From Porphyromonadaceae bacterium (GTDB taxonomy: Bacteria; Bacteroidota; Bacteroidia; Bacteroidales; CAMTPD01), in NCBI GenBank assembly GCA_003447595.1, contig DLYT01000148.1, positions 40,028 through 84,843 on the forward strand: a stretch of 44,816 nt of DNA, in the 5' to 3' direction. Made by a program: the position numbers and the translations under genes. Positions 26,321 to 35,505 of the stretch are shown here, piece by piece (position 1 is the stretch's first letter; every line of letters begins with the position of its first letter). Under the pieces are notes generated by a model. That model saw only the letters and a program-made list of their open reading frames with translations. It ran no database searches and was not told where the DNA came from.

Positions 26321-27364
26321 ATGAAAACAATGAATTTCTATTGGATGCACATCGCATTGTGCGCATTCGTAGTTGGGACTTTATCCTCATGTTCCGACAA
26401 AGGGAAGACACCCGATGAGAAAAAAAGAACAATCGTTGTAAGTACGATGAAAGTCGTATCAGAAGCGGCAGGACTTCCCGGTGAATACATCGGAGTAATT
26501 GAAGAAGAAGCCGGAGCCGACTTAAGCTTTCAAGTAGCCGGAAATGTAAACGGCGTGTATGTGTCGGAAGGAACAAAAGTTAAGAAAGGGCAATTGTTGG
26601 CCCAGCTCGACCGCACTTCGTTGCAAAGCTCCCATGATGCCGCTCAAGCATCCCTCAAGCATGCGCAAGATGCTTACGACAGAATGAAAAAATTATACGA
26701 CAAACAAAGTTTGCCCGAAATAAAGTTTGTAGAAGTAGAAACCAAGCTACAGCAAGCAAAGTCAATGGCGCAGATCGCAGCCAAAAACTTACAAGACGCA
26801 ACACTTACAGCACCCTTCGATGGAGTAATAGGCAAGCGTACCATCGAACCCGGTGAAAACGCAGTACCCGGTAAACCCGTCTTCAAACTCTTGAAAACAA
26901 ACAGCGTTCACGCAACATTCTCAGTTCCCGAAAAAGAAATTGCATTAGTCAATAAGCACAACGAGGCCGAAGTAATCATGACCGGCATAAATGACAAACG
27001 CTTGTCGGGGCCAATTACCGAAAAAGGAGTAATGACTTCATCCCTAAGCCACGGTTATGGCGTAAAAGTTAAACTTCAAAATCCCGATGGCACCCTTTTG
27101 CCGGGGATGGTATGTAAGGTGCTCGTTGACAGAGAAGAGTCGACTCCCGTAATCGTGGTGCCGAATAGAGCATTACAAATCAACAGCGATGGCAGCCGTT
27201 TTGTATGGGTCGTAGAGAATGACAAAGCAAAAGCAAAGTCTGTAGAAACCGGCGAACTTGCCGATAACGGCGTGGTTGTCATCGCCGGATTGCAAGCAGG
27301 CGATGAAGTCATTACAGACGGATATCAGAAAGTAAGTGAAGGAATGAATGTACAAGTACGATGA
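26321..27364 (+). CDS. RND efflux periplasmic adaptor, lipoprotein
   Basis: 347 residues. Lipoprotein signal ending in LSSC (Cys24). Lipoyl halves at about 80-95 (VSEGTKVKKGQLLAQLD) and 160-175 (TLTAPFDGVIGKRTIEPGE) flank a coiled hairpin rich in Lys, Gln and Ala. Beta-barrel and membrane-proximal domains follow up to GDEVITDGYQKVSEGMNV. First gene of the second efflux operon; its TGA overlaps the pump ATG, so the proteins are probably translationally coupled. Only modestly similar in sequence to the adaptor at 1473-2525, so the two are paralogous systems rather than a recent duplication. Confidence 0.92.
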   Translation: MKTMNFYWMHIALCAFVVGTLSSCSDKGKTPDEKKRTIVVSTMKVVSEAAGLPGEYIGVIEEEAGADLSFQVAGNVNGVYVSEGTKVKKGQLLAQLDRTSLQSSHDAAQASLKHAQDAYDRMKKLYDKQSLPEIKFVEVETKLQQAKSMAQIAAKNLQDATLTAPFDGVIGKRTIEPGENAVPGKPVFKLLKTNSVHATFSVPEKEIALVNKHNEAEVIMTGINDKRLSGPITEKGVMTSSLSHGYGVKVKLQNPDGTLLPGMVCKVLVDREESTPVIVVPNRALQINSDGSRFVWVVENDKAKAKSVETGELADNGVVVIAGLQAGDEVITDGYQKVSEGMNVQVR

Positions 27365-30300
27365 AAAGAGGAAGAAACATAATCGAATCGGCAATGCACT
27401 ATCGAAAGATAACACTCATTGCCACCGCCTTGTTGGTGCTACTAGGCGTACTCGGTATCAAATACATGCCAAAACAAGAATTTCCGCCCTTTACCATTCG
27501 TCAAGGTGTAGTGGTGGCTGTATATCCCGGAGCCACATCAGCGCAAGTAGAAGAGCAGGTTGCCAAACCGCTCGAACGCTATCTATTTACATTCAATGAG
27601 ATCAAAAAGCAAAAAACATACTCGATGTCGCAAGACGGCATTGTGTATGTAATGGTAGAGCTTAACGATAATATAAAAAACAAAGACGAGGTTTGGTCCA
27701 AGATCAAGCACGGACTCAACGGCTTCAAAGCAGAGCTTCCGTCGGGAGTATTGGCACTGATCGCAAAAGACGACTTTGGCGACACGTCGGCACTCTTGAT
27801 ATCTGTAGAGTCGAAAGACAAGACGTATCGCGAACTCGATACCTATGCCGAGCAGCTAGAAGATAAGCTTCGCCGCATCGAGTCGGTATCAAACCTGCGT
27901 CGTTACGGTGTACAAAAAGAACAAATCAGCGTATACCTCGACAAAGACAAAATGGCCGTGTATGGTATTGATACCCGTTGGCTATTGGCAAACCTGTTTG
28001 GTCAGGGGTTGATCACCGTATCGGGTGAGATCGAAAACGCAGACGTAAACATGCCGATACACTTTGAGTCTCCGCTGAGTACCGAAAAGGAAATTGCCGA
28101 TCAAATCATTCGTCAAGACCCGAACGGACAAGTTGTTCGCGTAAAAGACATAGCGCGCATTGAGCGAGAATACGATCTCGACAACAGTTATGTCAAGAAC
28201 AACGGAACCAAGTCGATCATCCTTTCGCTCGAGATGCGCGAAGGAAACAATATTGTTGCCTATGGAAACGAAGTAGACAAAGTCTTGGCCTCATTCGAGC
28301 AACAAATCCCCGAGAGTGTATCCATTAAACGTATTGCCGACCAACCTAAAGTGGTAGAAGAATCCGTAACATCCTTTTTGCGCGACCTAGTTATTTCCAT
28401 TGTGGTCGTAATCTTGGTGATGATGATTCTCTTCCCATTTCGTTCGGCCGTAGTGGCAGCAACATCCATCCCGATCAGCATCTTTATTTCGATCGGTATC
28501 ATGTATGTGTGTCGCATTCCGCTCAATACCGTAACACTGGCCGCTCTTATTGTGGTGCTGGGAATGATTGTAGACAATGCCATTATTGTGGTAGATGCCT
28601 ATCTGGAGCGTCTCGACAAAGGAATGTCTCGCTGGCATGCCGCAATCTCGAGCGCGAAAGACTATTTCGGTTCCATCTTTTTGGCTACGCTCTGTATCTC
28701 GATCATCTTTTTTCCGTTGCTCTTTACAATGACCGGGCAGTTTAGAGACTTCCTCGAGTTTTTCCCGTGGACCATCTTTATCTCTCTTATGGTGTCGTTG
28801 CTGGTTGCCATGGTAATCATTCCGATCTTCGAGTTTTGGTTGATCAAGAAAGGTCTTCAGGGCGGAAAAGAAGGGAAAGAGAAGAAATTCAATCTTCTCG
28901 ATAGCGTACAGTCGGGATACAATCGTGTGCTTGATTTTACCTTTAAGTATCCATGGCTCACCATTGCGGGCGGTGCGCTATCAATAGGTATCGCTGTTGT
29001 GATTATGATGAATCTCAACCGACGCATGATGCCTATCGCCGATCGGGATCAGTTTGCAGTAGAAATCTATTTGCCGCAAGGAACATCGCTTGATCGTACT
29101 GCCTCGGTAGCCGATTCGATGTATTCTATTCTTTCGGGCGACGAACGCGTAAAGTCGGTAACATCCTTTATCGGAATGGCTTCGCCTCGTTTTCAAACAA
29201 CGTACGCGCCAAACATGCCGTCGAAACACTACGCGCAGTTTATTGTAAACACTGAGTCGATCGACGCAACCAAGCAGCTACTCAATGAATACACCGATAT
29301 GTATGCGAATTATTTCCCCAATGCATACGTGAAATTCAAGGAGCTAGACTATCAGTCGGTGCAAAGTCCGATCGAAGTGCGTCTCATGGGAGAGAACATC
29401 GACGACCTCAAGCAAGCGGCCGATTCTCTTATGGAAGCCATGCGTGAGATGGATGAACTCGTTTGGGTGCATACCAACTACGAAGAAATGCTTCCTGCGG
29501 TGCAGGTAAAAATAGACCCGATACAAGCGGCACGTCTTGGTATTACCAAAATGATGGCTTCGGCCGAAGTGGCGGTACATACCAATGGTCTCAGTGCGGG
29601 CACGATATGGGAAGGCGACTATCCTTTGCAGGTGAAACTAAAAACAGACCACCCAACCGAACAAGCGGCACAACTGGGCGACAGATACATCTCTACCGCA
29701 GTGCCGGGAGTGATGGTGCCTTTGCGTCAGATCGCGGATGTAACACCACAATGGGAGGAAGGCCAGATTGTGCGTCGCAACGGGGTACGCACCGTGAGTG
29801 TCATGGCAAATGTAAAGCGCAACGAAAACGAAAACAATGCGTTCAAGAAGGTAATCGAGATTGCCAATACGCAGATTGCGCCTCAATTGCCCGATGGTGT
29901 TGAGATGGAGTTTGGAGGAACCGTCGAAAACGATAAAGAGATCATTACGCCCATTGCAAGCGGTTTGCTCATAGCAATTTGTATCATCTTTATTTTCTTA
30001 GTCGTGAATTTCAAAAAACTAAGTATCGCCGCTACGGCATTGGGTTCTATATCACTGTGCTCGCTAGGTGCGGTAATCGGACTGTGGATGTTTGATGTCA
30101 ACTTCGGACTTACGTGCGTACTCGGTGTAATTAGTTTGCTCGGGATTATTGTGCGTAATGCAATCATCATGTTTGAGCATGCGGAAGATTTACACCGCAA
30201 CAAGCGTTACTCGGCACGCGATGCAGCCTACGATGCCGGTTCGCGCCGAATGTTGCCCATCTTTCTTACTTCGGCCACTACGGCTGTAGGTGTGATTCCG

Positions 30301-30453
30301 ATGATCATCAGCAACAGTTCGCTGTGGTCGCCAATGGGTATCGTGATCTGTTCAGGTACGATTCTTTCCATGGTGATGGCAGTAACGATTTTGCCGGTCC
30401 TGTATTGGAAAATTTATGGAGACGAACCTTCAAAAACAAAGCAATCGAAATGA
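27361..30453 (+). CDS. RND efflux pump, inner-membrane permease
   Basis: 1030 residues, full length. N-terminal helix, then the porter signature YPGATSAQVEEQV, membrane helices around 340-480 with VLGMIVDNAIIVVDAYLERL (proton-relay Asp residues), second porter region, and C-terminal helices with GIIVRNAIIMFEHA and a conserved SATTAVGVIPM. It overlaps both neighbours by four bases (ATGA). The substrate is unknown; the nearby AraC-type regulator suggests inducible expression. Confidence 0.94.
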   Translation: MKRGRNIIESAMHYRKITLIATALLVLLGVLGIKYMPKQEFPPFTIRQGVVVAVYPGATSAQVEEQVAKPLERYLFTFNEIKKQKTYSMSQDGIVYVMVELNDNIKNKDEVWSKIKHGLNGFKAELPSGVLALIAKDDFGDTSALLISVESKDKTYRELDTYAEQLEDKLRRIESVSNLRRYGVQKEQISVYLDKDKMAVYGIDTRWLLANLFGQGLITVSGEIENADVNMPIHFESPLSTEKEIADQIIRQDPNGQVVRVKDIARIEREYDLDNSYVKNNGTKSIILSLEMREGNNIVAYGNEVDKVLASFEQQIPESVSIKRIADQPKVVEESVTSFLRDLVISIVVVILVMMILFPFRSAVVAATSIPISIFISIGIMYVCRIPLNTVTLAALIVVLGMIVDNAIIVVDAYLERLDKGMSRWHAAISSAKDYFGSIFLATLCISIIFFPLLFTMTGQFRDFLEFFPWTIFISLMVSLLVAMVIIPIFEFWLIKKGLQGGKEGKEKKFNLLDSVQSGYNRVLDFTFKYPWLTIAGGALSIGIAVVIMMNLNRRMMPIADRDQFAVEIYLPQGTSLDRTASVADSMYSILSGDERVKSVTSFIGMASPRFQTTYAPNMPSKHYAQFIVNTESIDATKQLLNEYTDMYANYFPNAYVKFKELDYQSVQSPIEVRLMGENIDDLKQAADSLMEAMREMDELVWVHTNYEEMLPAVQVKIDPIQAARLGITKMMASAEVAVHTNGLSAGTIWEGDYPLQVKLKTDHPTEQAAQLGDRYISTAVPGVMVPLRQIADVTPQWEEGQIVRRNGVRTVSVMANVKRNENENNAFKKVIEIANTQIAPQLPDGVEMEFGGTVENDKEIITPIASGLLIAICIIFIFLVVNFKKLSIAATALGSISLCSLGAVIGLWMFDVNFGLTCVLGVISLLGIIVRNAIIMFEHAEDLHRNKRYSARDAAYDAGSRRMLPIFLTSATTAVGVIPMIISNSSLWSPMGIVICSGTILSMVMAVTILPVLYWKIYGDEPSKTKQSK

Positions 30454-31745
30454 AAACGAAATATAGTTTAGTACTTGCATTGACAAGCCTGATTTTGCCC
30501 TCGGGTATTATGGCGCAAGGTTACACGCTAGAGCAATGTCGTCAAATGGCGCTTGAGAACAACCATCAGCTTCAAAACGCACAATTGGAAATCGACGCGT
30601 CACGCCAAACGCGCAAGGAAGCCTTTACTCATTATTTTCCTACCGTAAGCGCGGCCGGAATGACGGTAAATGCCAACACCTCGATGGCGCAAATGGACAT
30701 CCCTGTTCCCATACCCGGAGTAGGAAGTTTGCCCGTTGCTGCCTTGAAGAATGGAACCATCGCAGCCGTAACCGCGGTGCAACCGGTTTTTGCGGGCGGG
30801 CAAATCGTAAACAGTAACAAGCTCGCCCGAATCGGAGAAGAAGCAGATGTGTTGAAGAAAGCCATGTCGGAAGACGAGGTTATTAAAGGAACTGAAACTT
30901 ACTTCTGGCAAATTGTTTCGATGAAAGAGAAGCTAAAGACGCTAGATCTGCTTGATGAGCAACTCAAGCAGATTCACCACGAAGTAAAAACTGCCGTTGA
31001 TGCCGGCGTAGCTACTCGCAACGACTTGTTGCGCGTAGAGCTACAACAGCAGCAACTCAAAAGCAACCGCCTAAAACTAGATAATGGAATAACCGTAACT
31101 ACCCTAGCTCTTGCTCAATACATTGGAGCGAAAGACTCTGCGGTCGATATCGAATATGCTGACTTCGTTAAGCCTGCAACTCCGGCCGATTACTACGTTT
31201 CTCCTACAGAAGCAGTGTATCAGCGCAGCGAGTTTAAGCTAATGCAAAAAAGCGTTGAGGCGGGAAACCTCAAGACGCGTATCGAATTGGGGAAAAACTT
31301 ACCCAGTGTAGGAGTAGGGGCGGGGTATGCTTATCACGACTTTACCGACAAAGACAACAAATTCGGAATGGTATTTGCCAGTGTATCGGTGCCGATAACC
31401 AAATGGTGGGGCGGTTCGCATGCCGTGAAGCGACAAAAGCTTCAGGTGCGACAAGCCGAGAATAACAGAGACAATACAAAAGAGTTGCTCGAAGTGCAAA
31501 TAACCAAAACATGGAGCGAACTCAACGAAGCGTATCAGCAAATCGTATTGGCAGAATCGTCGATTGCTTCGGCCACCGAAAACATGCGCCTCAATACCGA
31601 CTACTACGAAGTAGGGTTGTCTACCCTTACGGATGTACTCGACGCGCAAACGTTGTTGCAGCAAAGTCGCAACTTGTTTACCGATGCTTGTGCCGCATAC
31701 CAGCTAAAACTTACAGAGTATCGCATCGCAACGGGCCGACTATAA
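30450..31745 (+). CDS. TolC-family outer-membrane efflux channel
   Basis: About 431 residues from the ATG at 30450, which overlaps the pump stop codon. The open frame runs further upstream within the pump gene but the ATG starts a proper signal peptide (MKTKYSLVLALTSLILPSGIMA, cut before QGYTLEQC). YTLEQCRQMALENNHQLQNA is the standard opening of TolC-like proteins in Bacteroidota. The two-fold helical and strand pattern follows (VTAVQPVFAGGQIVNS; FASVSVPITKWWGG). Third gene of the operon, followed by a hairpin terminator. Confidence 0.92.
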   Translation: MKTKYSLVLALTSLILPSGIMAQGYTLEQCRQMALENNHQLQNAQLEIDASRQTRKEAFTHYFPTVSAAGMTVNANTSMAQMDIPVPIPGVGSLPVAALKNGTIAAVTAVQPVFAGGQIVNSNKLARIGEEADVLKKAMSEDEVIKGTETYFWQIVSMKEKLKTLDLLDEQLKQIHHEVKTAVDAGVATRNDLLRVELQQQQLKSNRLKLDNGITVTTLALAQYIGAKDSAVDIEYADFVKPATPADYYVSPTEAVYQRSEFKLMQKSVEAGNLKTRIELGKNLPSVGVGAGYAYHDFTDKDNKFGMVFASVSVPITKWWGGSHAVKRQKLQVRQAENNRDNTKELLEVQITKTWSELNEAYQQIVLAESSIASATENMRLNTDYYEVGLSTLTDVLDAQTLLQQSRNLFTDACAAYQLKLTEYRIATGRL

Positions 31746-31780
31746 ACGAAAACATTGGATTCTTATAACTATAAATTGAC

Positions 31781-31813
31781 AAAGGCTGCCTTCATGTGAA
31801 TGAAGCAGCCTTT
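31781..31813. terminator. hairpin terminator between convergent operons
   Basis: AAAGGCTGC (31781-31789) and GCAGCCTTT (31805-31813) are perfectly complementary and the inner bases TTCAT/ATGAA also pair. T-rich on the plus side; it can serve the RND operon and the DUF4252 operon arriving on minus. Confidence 0.75.
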
Positions 31814-31853
31814 ATTGTATTCGCAAACACACAAATGCGAACGTTATTTCGTC

Positions 31854-32336
31854 TTACTTTTTAGTTGGTTTGGTCTTTGTGATGTTTTTGATATCGTCTA
31901 GCGTCATATTACCCAGCAGTTGTATCATCACAAATTCGTTGGGTTCTTTTACTAGCATGACGAGTTCTTGAATGAGGTTGTTCGCTTTGTTCTTCTTTAC
32001 AAAGAAGTCTACGTTGTCACCATCATCTTTTACCTGCATCAGTAATTCATAGTTCTGGTCTTTACCAAAGTGCTCCGTATCTTTCATCAATTGCTCTGTG
32101 GTAGATGCATCCGACGTATTTAATATATAGATACCGGTGAGTTTGGAGAGCATATTTGAGATATCCATGTTGTCTGACTTTACATCAAACGACGGCATCA
32201 TTTCGAGCATGGCCTGAGATACATAGACAGATGTTACACCCTTCTTTCCCGAATACTTTTTGTACAGGTCGTTTTGGGCAGAAAGAGACGAGAGTGTGCA
32301 GAGTGCTATAAGCAGGAATAGTATTTGTCGTTTCAT
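31854..32336 (-). CDS. DUF4252 family exported protein
   Basis: 160 residues with a signal peptide (hydrophobic to about residue 20, SLSAQ). The body resembles the DUF4252 family of Bacteroidota: an opening KKYSGKKGVTSVYVSQAMLE, a middle segment on ligand-like beta strands, and the C-terminal MVKEPNEFVMIQLLGNMTLDDI typical of the family. Function unknown. It is the last gene of a four-gene minus-strand unit with a sigma factor, and shares the family with the first gene of that unit at 33379-33858. The two DUF4252 copies are clearly divergent. Confidence 0.85.
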   Translation of the reverse strand: MKRQILFLLIALCTLSSLSAQNDLYKKYSGKKGVTSVYVSQAMLEMMPSFDVKSDNMDISNMLSKLTGIYILNTSDASTTEQLMKDTEHFGKDQNYELLMQVKDDGDNVDFFVKKNKANNLIQELVMLVKEPNEFVMIQLLGNMTLDDIKNITKTKPTKK

Positions 32337-32343
32337 GATGAAG

Positions 32344-32880
32344 CTATTTTTGTTGTTTATCTATTTCAAATTGTTGATTCAATACCTTGTTGGCCCTTTC
32401 TAGTTCAGCCTTCGATTGCTGCACCTGATCCATACCGGCATTGAGTTTGGTCGAGACCAAAGCCAGAGCTTGACGGGTTTGCTCATACATCTTTTCAGCG
32501 TTTTGAGCCTCTGTTTGCATTGCAATTGTTTGCGCATCTTGGCGATGCTCTGTATAAACGACGATCGAAACAACTGCGATGAGTGCGGCAGCAATACTAG
32601 CCCAAGTGGCAACCATTGCTCGCTTGCGCGGAAGAGCAGCTTTACGCGGCATCGTTTCTTTGTCGAGGCGGTCGATCATGGAAGCGAGACGTGATTCAAG
32701 ATCATGCGGAACCTCGATCGTTTCCTTTGTATGCAGCGCAAGAAACAACGCTTTCTCTTTTTCGAGATGAGGCGGAACCGTTTCGTTGGTGAAGTAATCA
32801 AGTAATTGCTTCTCTTCGTCGAGTGTCGTATCACCGTCGTAATACTTTTGAATGAGAAGACCTATATTATTGCGGTTCAT
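32344..32880 (-). CDS. probable anti-sigma factor, single-pass membrane protein
   Basis: 178 residues. N-terminal cytoplasmic part (1 to about 88) with an acidic, helical opening (IQKYYDGDTTLDEEKQLLDY) like the small helical domains of membrane anti-sigma factors. One membrane helix at about 91-109, then a C-terminal part that is a predicted coiled coil rich in Gln, Lys and Ala (about 120-175). It overlaps the ECF sigma gene by 14 bases, which is the reason for the anti-sigma call. No zinc-binding HxxxCxxC motif is visible, so it is not of the ZAS type. Confidence 0.7.
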   Translation of the reverse strand: MNRNNIGLLIQKYYDGDTTLDEEKQLLDYFTNETVPPHLEKEKALFLALHTKETIEVPHDLESRLASMIDRLDKETMPRKAALPRKRAMVATWASIAAALIAVVSIVVYTEHRQDAQTIAMQTEAQNAEKMYEQTRQALALVSTKLNAGMDQVQQSKAELERANKVLNQQFEIDKQQK

Positions 32881-33382
32881 AGCAATTCAGCTTTTTAAAT
32901 TGTTCTTGTACTTTTTTTCTTGCCCTCGAAAGTAGCACTCGTATATTAACGGCACTAAGACCGGTAATGTGTTCGATTTCTTCCACACTGCACTCTTTGA
33001 TGTGTCGCAGTTGCATTACCTGTTTTTGCTGCTCGGGCAATTTGCCGATAAGCTGTTTCACATGCAGCAGATCGTCGGTAGTTTCGTACGATTCCGATAA
33101 GTCGGCCGAAGCCCGTTCGTACGTGATTCCGAGTTCGTTTCTTGCTGTCTGGAAAGAAGCACTCTTGAGTCTGTCGAGACAAAGGTTGCGAATCATCTTC
33201 ACGGCAAAGGCTTCAATGTTGGCAATTGCCTCGAGATCTTCTTTTCGTTCCCACAGTTTCAAGTAAGCTTCTTGCACCATGTCTTCGGCCTCGTCTTTAT
33301 GTTCGAGGTAATGGAATGCTATGCAGTACAATTTTCGATGAAATGGAAGCAATCGTTTCTTAAACGTATCAGCATTCATCAT
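32867..33382 (-). CDS. ECF-type RNA polymerase sigma factor
   Basis: 171 residues. Region 2 is IAFHYLEHKDEAEDMVQEAY with LKLWER (about 20-50), the polymerase-binding and -10-reading helices. Region 4 is LPEQQKQVMQLRHIKECSVE with a helix-turn-helix in EEIEHITGLSAVNIRVLLSR (about 115-160), which recognises the -35 element. Start overlaps the preceding DUF4252 stop by four bases. With the adjoining membrane protein it makes a sigma/anti-sigma pair. Confidence 0.93.
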   Translation of the reverse strand: MMNADTFKKRLLPFHRKLYCIAFHYLEHKDEAEDMVQEAYLKLWERKEDLEAIANIEAFAVKMIRNLCLDRLKSASFQTARNELGITYERASADLSESYETTDDLLHVKQLIGKLPEQQKQVMQLRHIKECSVEEIEHITGLSAVNIRVLLSRARKKVQEQFKKLNCYEPQ

Positions 33383-33858
33383 TTCTTCTTTGATCCATAT
33401 TTGTTTGTATAATCCATGTATTTTTGCGGATCGATCTTTCCGGTAATTCGAACTAACAACGCCTCTTTGCCGGTTTGAAGAACTATCAGCTCTTTTATGA
33501 TCTTATCTTTTCGTTTTGCCAAGATACGTGTATGTTCGTCTTCTTCATTTACGTCTAGCAAAACTTCGTATCGTTTGTCGGATAGTAAGCTCGCGTCTCG
33601 GGTAAACTGATCTTTGATAGATTCAGAGCAAGACTCCAGATCCAGAACACGCACGCTATTGATTGACTTTACGATATCAGCATCTTTGTTGTTGTCGGAG
33701 ATAAAAAGACAAGCAAGTTTCATCAGCGGATAGCCGATGCTTACATTATCTGCGTTATGCGAGTGTTTGTACTTTACAAACATACCTTCTACGTCTATCG
33801 CTTTCACTTGTGTCAAGCAAACGATGAGTAAAGTCAGGAGCAAACTTATCTTTTTCAT
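33379..33858 (-). CDS. DUF4252 family exported protein, first gene of sigma operon
   Basis: 159 residues with an N-terminal signal peptide (MKKISLLLTLLIVCLTQVKA). The layout matches the other DUF4252 protein: SIGYPLMKLACLFISDNNK, a middle around VRVLDLESCSESIKDQF, and the closing RKDKIIKELIVLQTGKEALLVRITGKIDPQ. It is the promoter-proximal gene of the unit and is translationally coupled to the sigma gene (four-base overlap). Its role, perhaps as a signal-linked exported factor, is inferred only from position. Confidence 0.82.
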   Translation of the reverse strand: MKKISLLLTLLIVCLTQVKAIDVEGMFVKYKHSHNADNVSIGYPLMKLACLFISDNNKDADIVKSINSVRVLDLESCSESIKDQFTRDASLLSDKRYEVLLDVNEEDEHTRILAKRKDKIIKELIVLQTGKEALLVRITGKIDPQKYMDYTNKYGSKKK

Positions 33859-34659
33859 GTCTTTAATGTATTAGTATATTTCAGTTGGTCTATCTGCGTC
33901 GCGCCGAAGATGTACTTCTGTAGGTAAGACGAGCATGCTTTATTTTTGTTACACTTACGATGAGGAAAAAAACAAAATAGTGCATGTATTGCTTCGTGCG
34001 ACCTTTTATTTCATTGTGAATAAACAATAAAAGCAGAACAATATCAAACGAAAAACTTTTCTATAAGTAACAGATCTATATTTATAGTGTTGAAATGCAT
34101 CAATTTAAAACGTGTAGTATGTATTTCGTTTAAATGTAATATGAATTTAAACTCAACGCGCTAAATTGCTTCTGTTATTTGCAAATCGAATATTCTTTAA
34201 ATGGTATAATATATAAATTAAGCACAGTCGGGTCGAGAGATTCGACTTTGTTGCTTTTATAGGTCTCCTTTTTATTCAAATCCAGGGTGGAGTAAACTGT
34301 TTTTCCTTTTCGCTATATGCGTAGGACTGTGCTTGTACTTACTGTATAATCTAGTCGGAGTGGCAATTGCCGTTCATTTCTTGAGAGTCTTGCGAGTTTG
34401 TGTTTAAAACACCTTTTTTGAGCTAGATGACTCATTTTGTTGTCCAATAAAAATATTACATATTGCTGCGATACGCTCCAAGAGTATAACGCTACGGCAA
34501 ACTTGCTACCGAAGACTTTTTTTCTGACTGCCAAAATGATCGCAATTGGCGCGTACTGCAAATAAAGTGTAATAGCTCAACGCTCGCTCAGTGGCATGAG
34601 CCGATGGTATACCATACATTGGCACAGTGGACGCAGTGTCGTCGAAACTACGCCGCGAG
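33859..34659. other. long intergenic stretch upstream of repeat copy 2
   Basis: No convincing gene. A frame of 82 codons on minus (34313-34561) shows no domain and belongs to the flank of the repeat element; I do not call it. A 12-base perfect palindrome ATGGTATACCAT lies at 34604-34615 inside a larger imperfect hairpin. The promoter for the DUF4252/sigma operon must be near 33860-33960 but no TAnnTTTG box was seen there, which would fit recognition by an ECF factor. Confidence 0.4.
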
Positions 34660-35104
34660 AAACACGTGAATACGCAAAACGTTTTCCTCGAAGAGTGTTT
34701 TCATTCTTCACGGTAAGTGAATTTACTCTTCGTGGAAAACAAAAACACTCTTCGTGGTGACTGAAAAAGATCTTCGCATTAACGCAATTGAGTCTTCACG
34801 AATACTAAAGAAGGTGTTTTCAAGAACCTAAAGAGCTTTTTTTGAGAAGTAAATGACCTTTTTGGCAAAACCAAACGAGCTTTTTCTGTAAAGTATGCAT
34901 GCTTTTTACCTGTTTGATGTGTTTTTACGATGCAAACTGCTCTATATACGTGTTTCTTTGCTTTGGGGTGGGTGTGAAAACCTTGTTTTCTGAACTCGAA
35001 AAATCAATCGAATTCTACAATCTAGAGCGCAAAATAGCTCCAAAAACCTCAAATCTTTCTAGTCTGAAGTGCTTTGGGATAAAGTAAAAACAGGGCTTAG
35101 TGTA
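34660..35104 (-). repeat. degenerate-repeat intergenic element, copy 2 (inverted)
   Basis: Read on minus it repeats the order of copy 1: TACACTAAGC (35104-35095), TTTTGCGCTCTAGATT (35034-35019), array A with AAAA-leading units at 34907, 34885, 34863, 34843 and 34820 (spacing 20-23), then array B units about 22 bases long (for example TTTTCCACGAAGAGTAAATT and TTACCGTGAAGAATGAAAAC), to a near-palindrome GCAAAACGTTTTC near 34674-34686. The boxes are exact matches to copy 1 and lie at the same distance, whereas array sequence has diverged strongly. Confidence 0.7.
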
Positions 35105-35302
35105 AAACGTTGAAATAAACTCGGTAAATGATAGCTGTTGAGGCGGATAGCTATAGCCGGTTGAAGTGATTACATTTTTATAACAGTGAGATTATAGCTC
35201 TTTTGCGGAAAATATATTTATTTTGTACTGTCGATTGAGGCACGACGATCGTTGCAAGACGAGCAAACGTGTTGGAATCGAAGTTTATTTGAAAACGTTA
35301 TT

Positions 35303-35386
35303 TAGGGGTGCTTTTGTTTCCTTTTCGAGGAGCAGAGGCTGAGATTATACCCTTTGAACCTGCGCGGGTAATGCCGCGAACGGAAA
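35303..35386 (+). promoter_or_regulatory. TPP (thiamine pyrophosphate) riboswitch
   Basis: Carries the conserved thi-box parts in order: AGGGGTGC (35304-35311), an arm with variable P3 helix, CTGAGA (35339-35344), ACCC (35349-35352), GAACCTG (35356-35362), then GGGTAATGCCGCG (35366-35378) and the closing GGAA. This aptamer represses when thiamine pyrophosphate is bound. It precedes a thiamine uptake operon, fitting the function. No strong terminator hairpin was seen between it and the receptor ATG at 35506, so the expression platform is unclear and may act on translation. Confidence 0.93.
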
Positions 35387-35505
35387 AATATGTAAGCAGA
35401 AGTGCGCCTATCTATCATTTCAAATAGCAAACCTGTAGGAAAGAAGCTTTTGTCCGTAATGGCAAAGACTCGATCCATCACTAGTTTAAACGCAATTTTG
35501 AAACA

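Noticed and set aside
29463..29903. 146-codon plus-strand frame within the second RND pump
   Set aside because: Alternative frame of a full-length, well-conserved pump gene; no domain and low-complexity composition.
27361..30453. Second RND operon as a recent duplicate of the first
   Set aside because: The encoded proteins share only family motifs and differ clearly in sequence and length, so these are old paralogues rather than a recent copy.
34216..34258. tRNA-like hairpin GTCGA/TCGAC near 34230-34250
   Set aside because: The loop resembles a T-arm only superficially, and no acceptor or anticodon arm can be placed around it.
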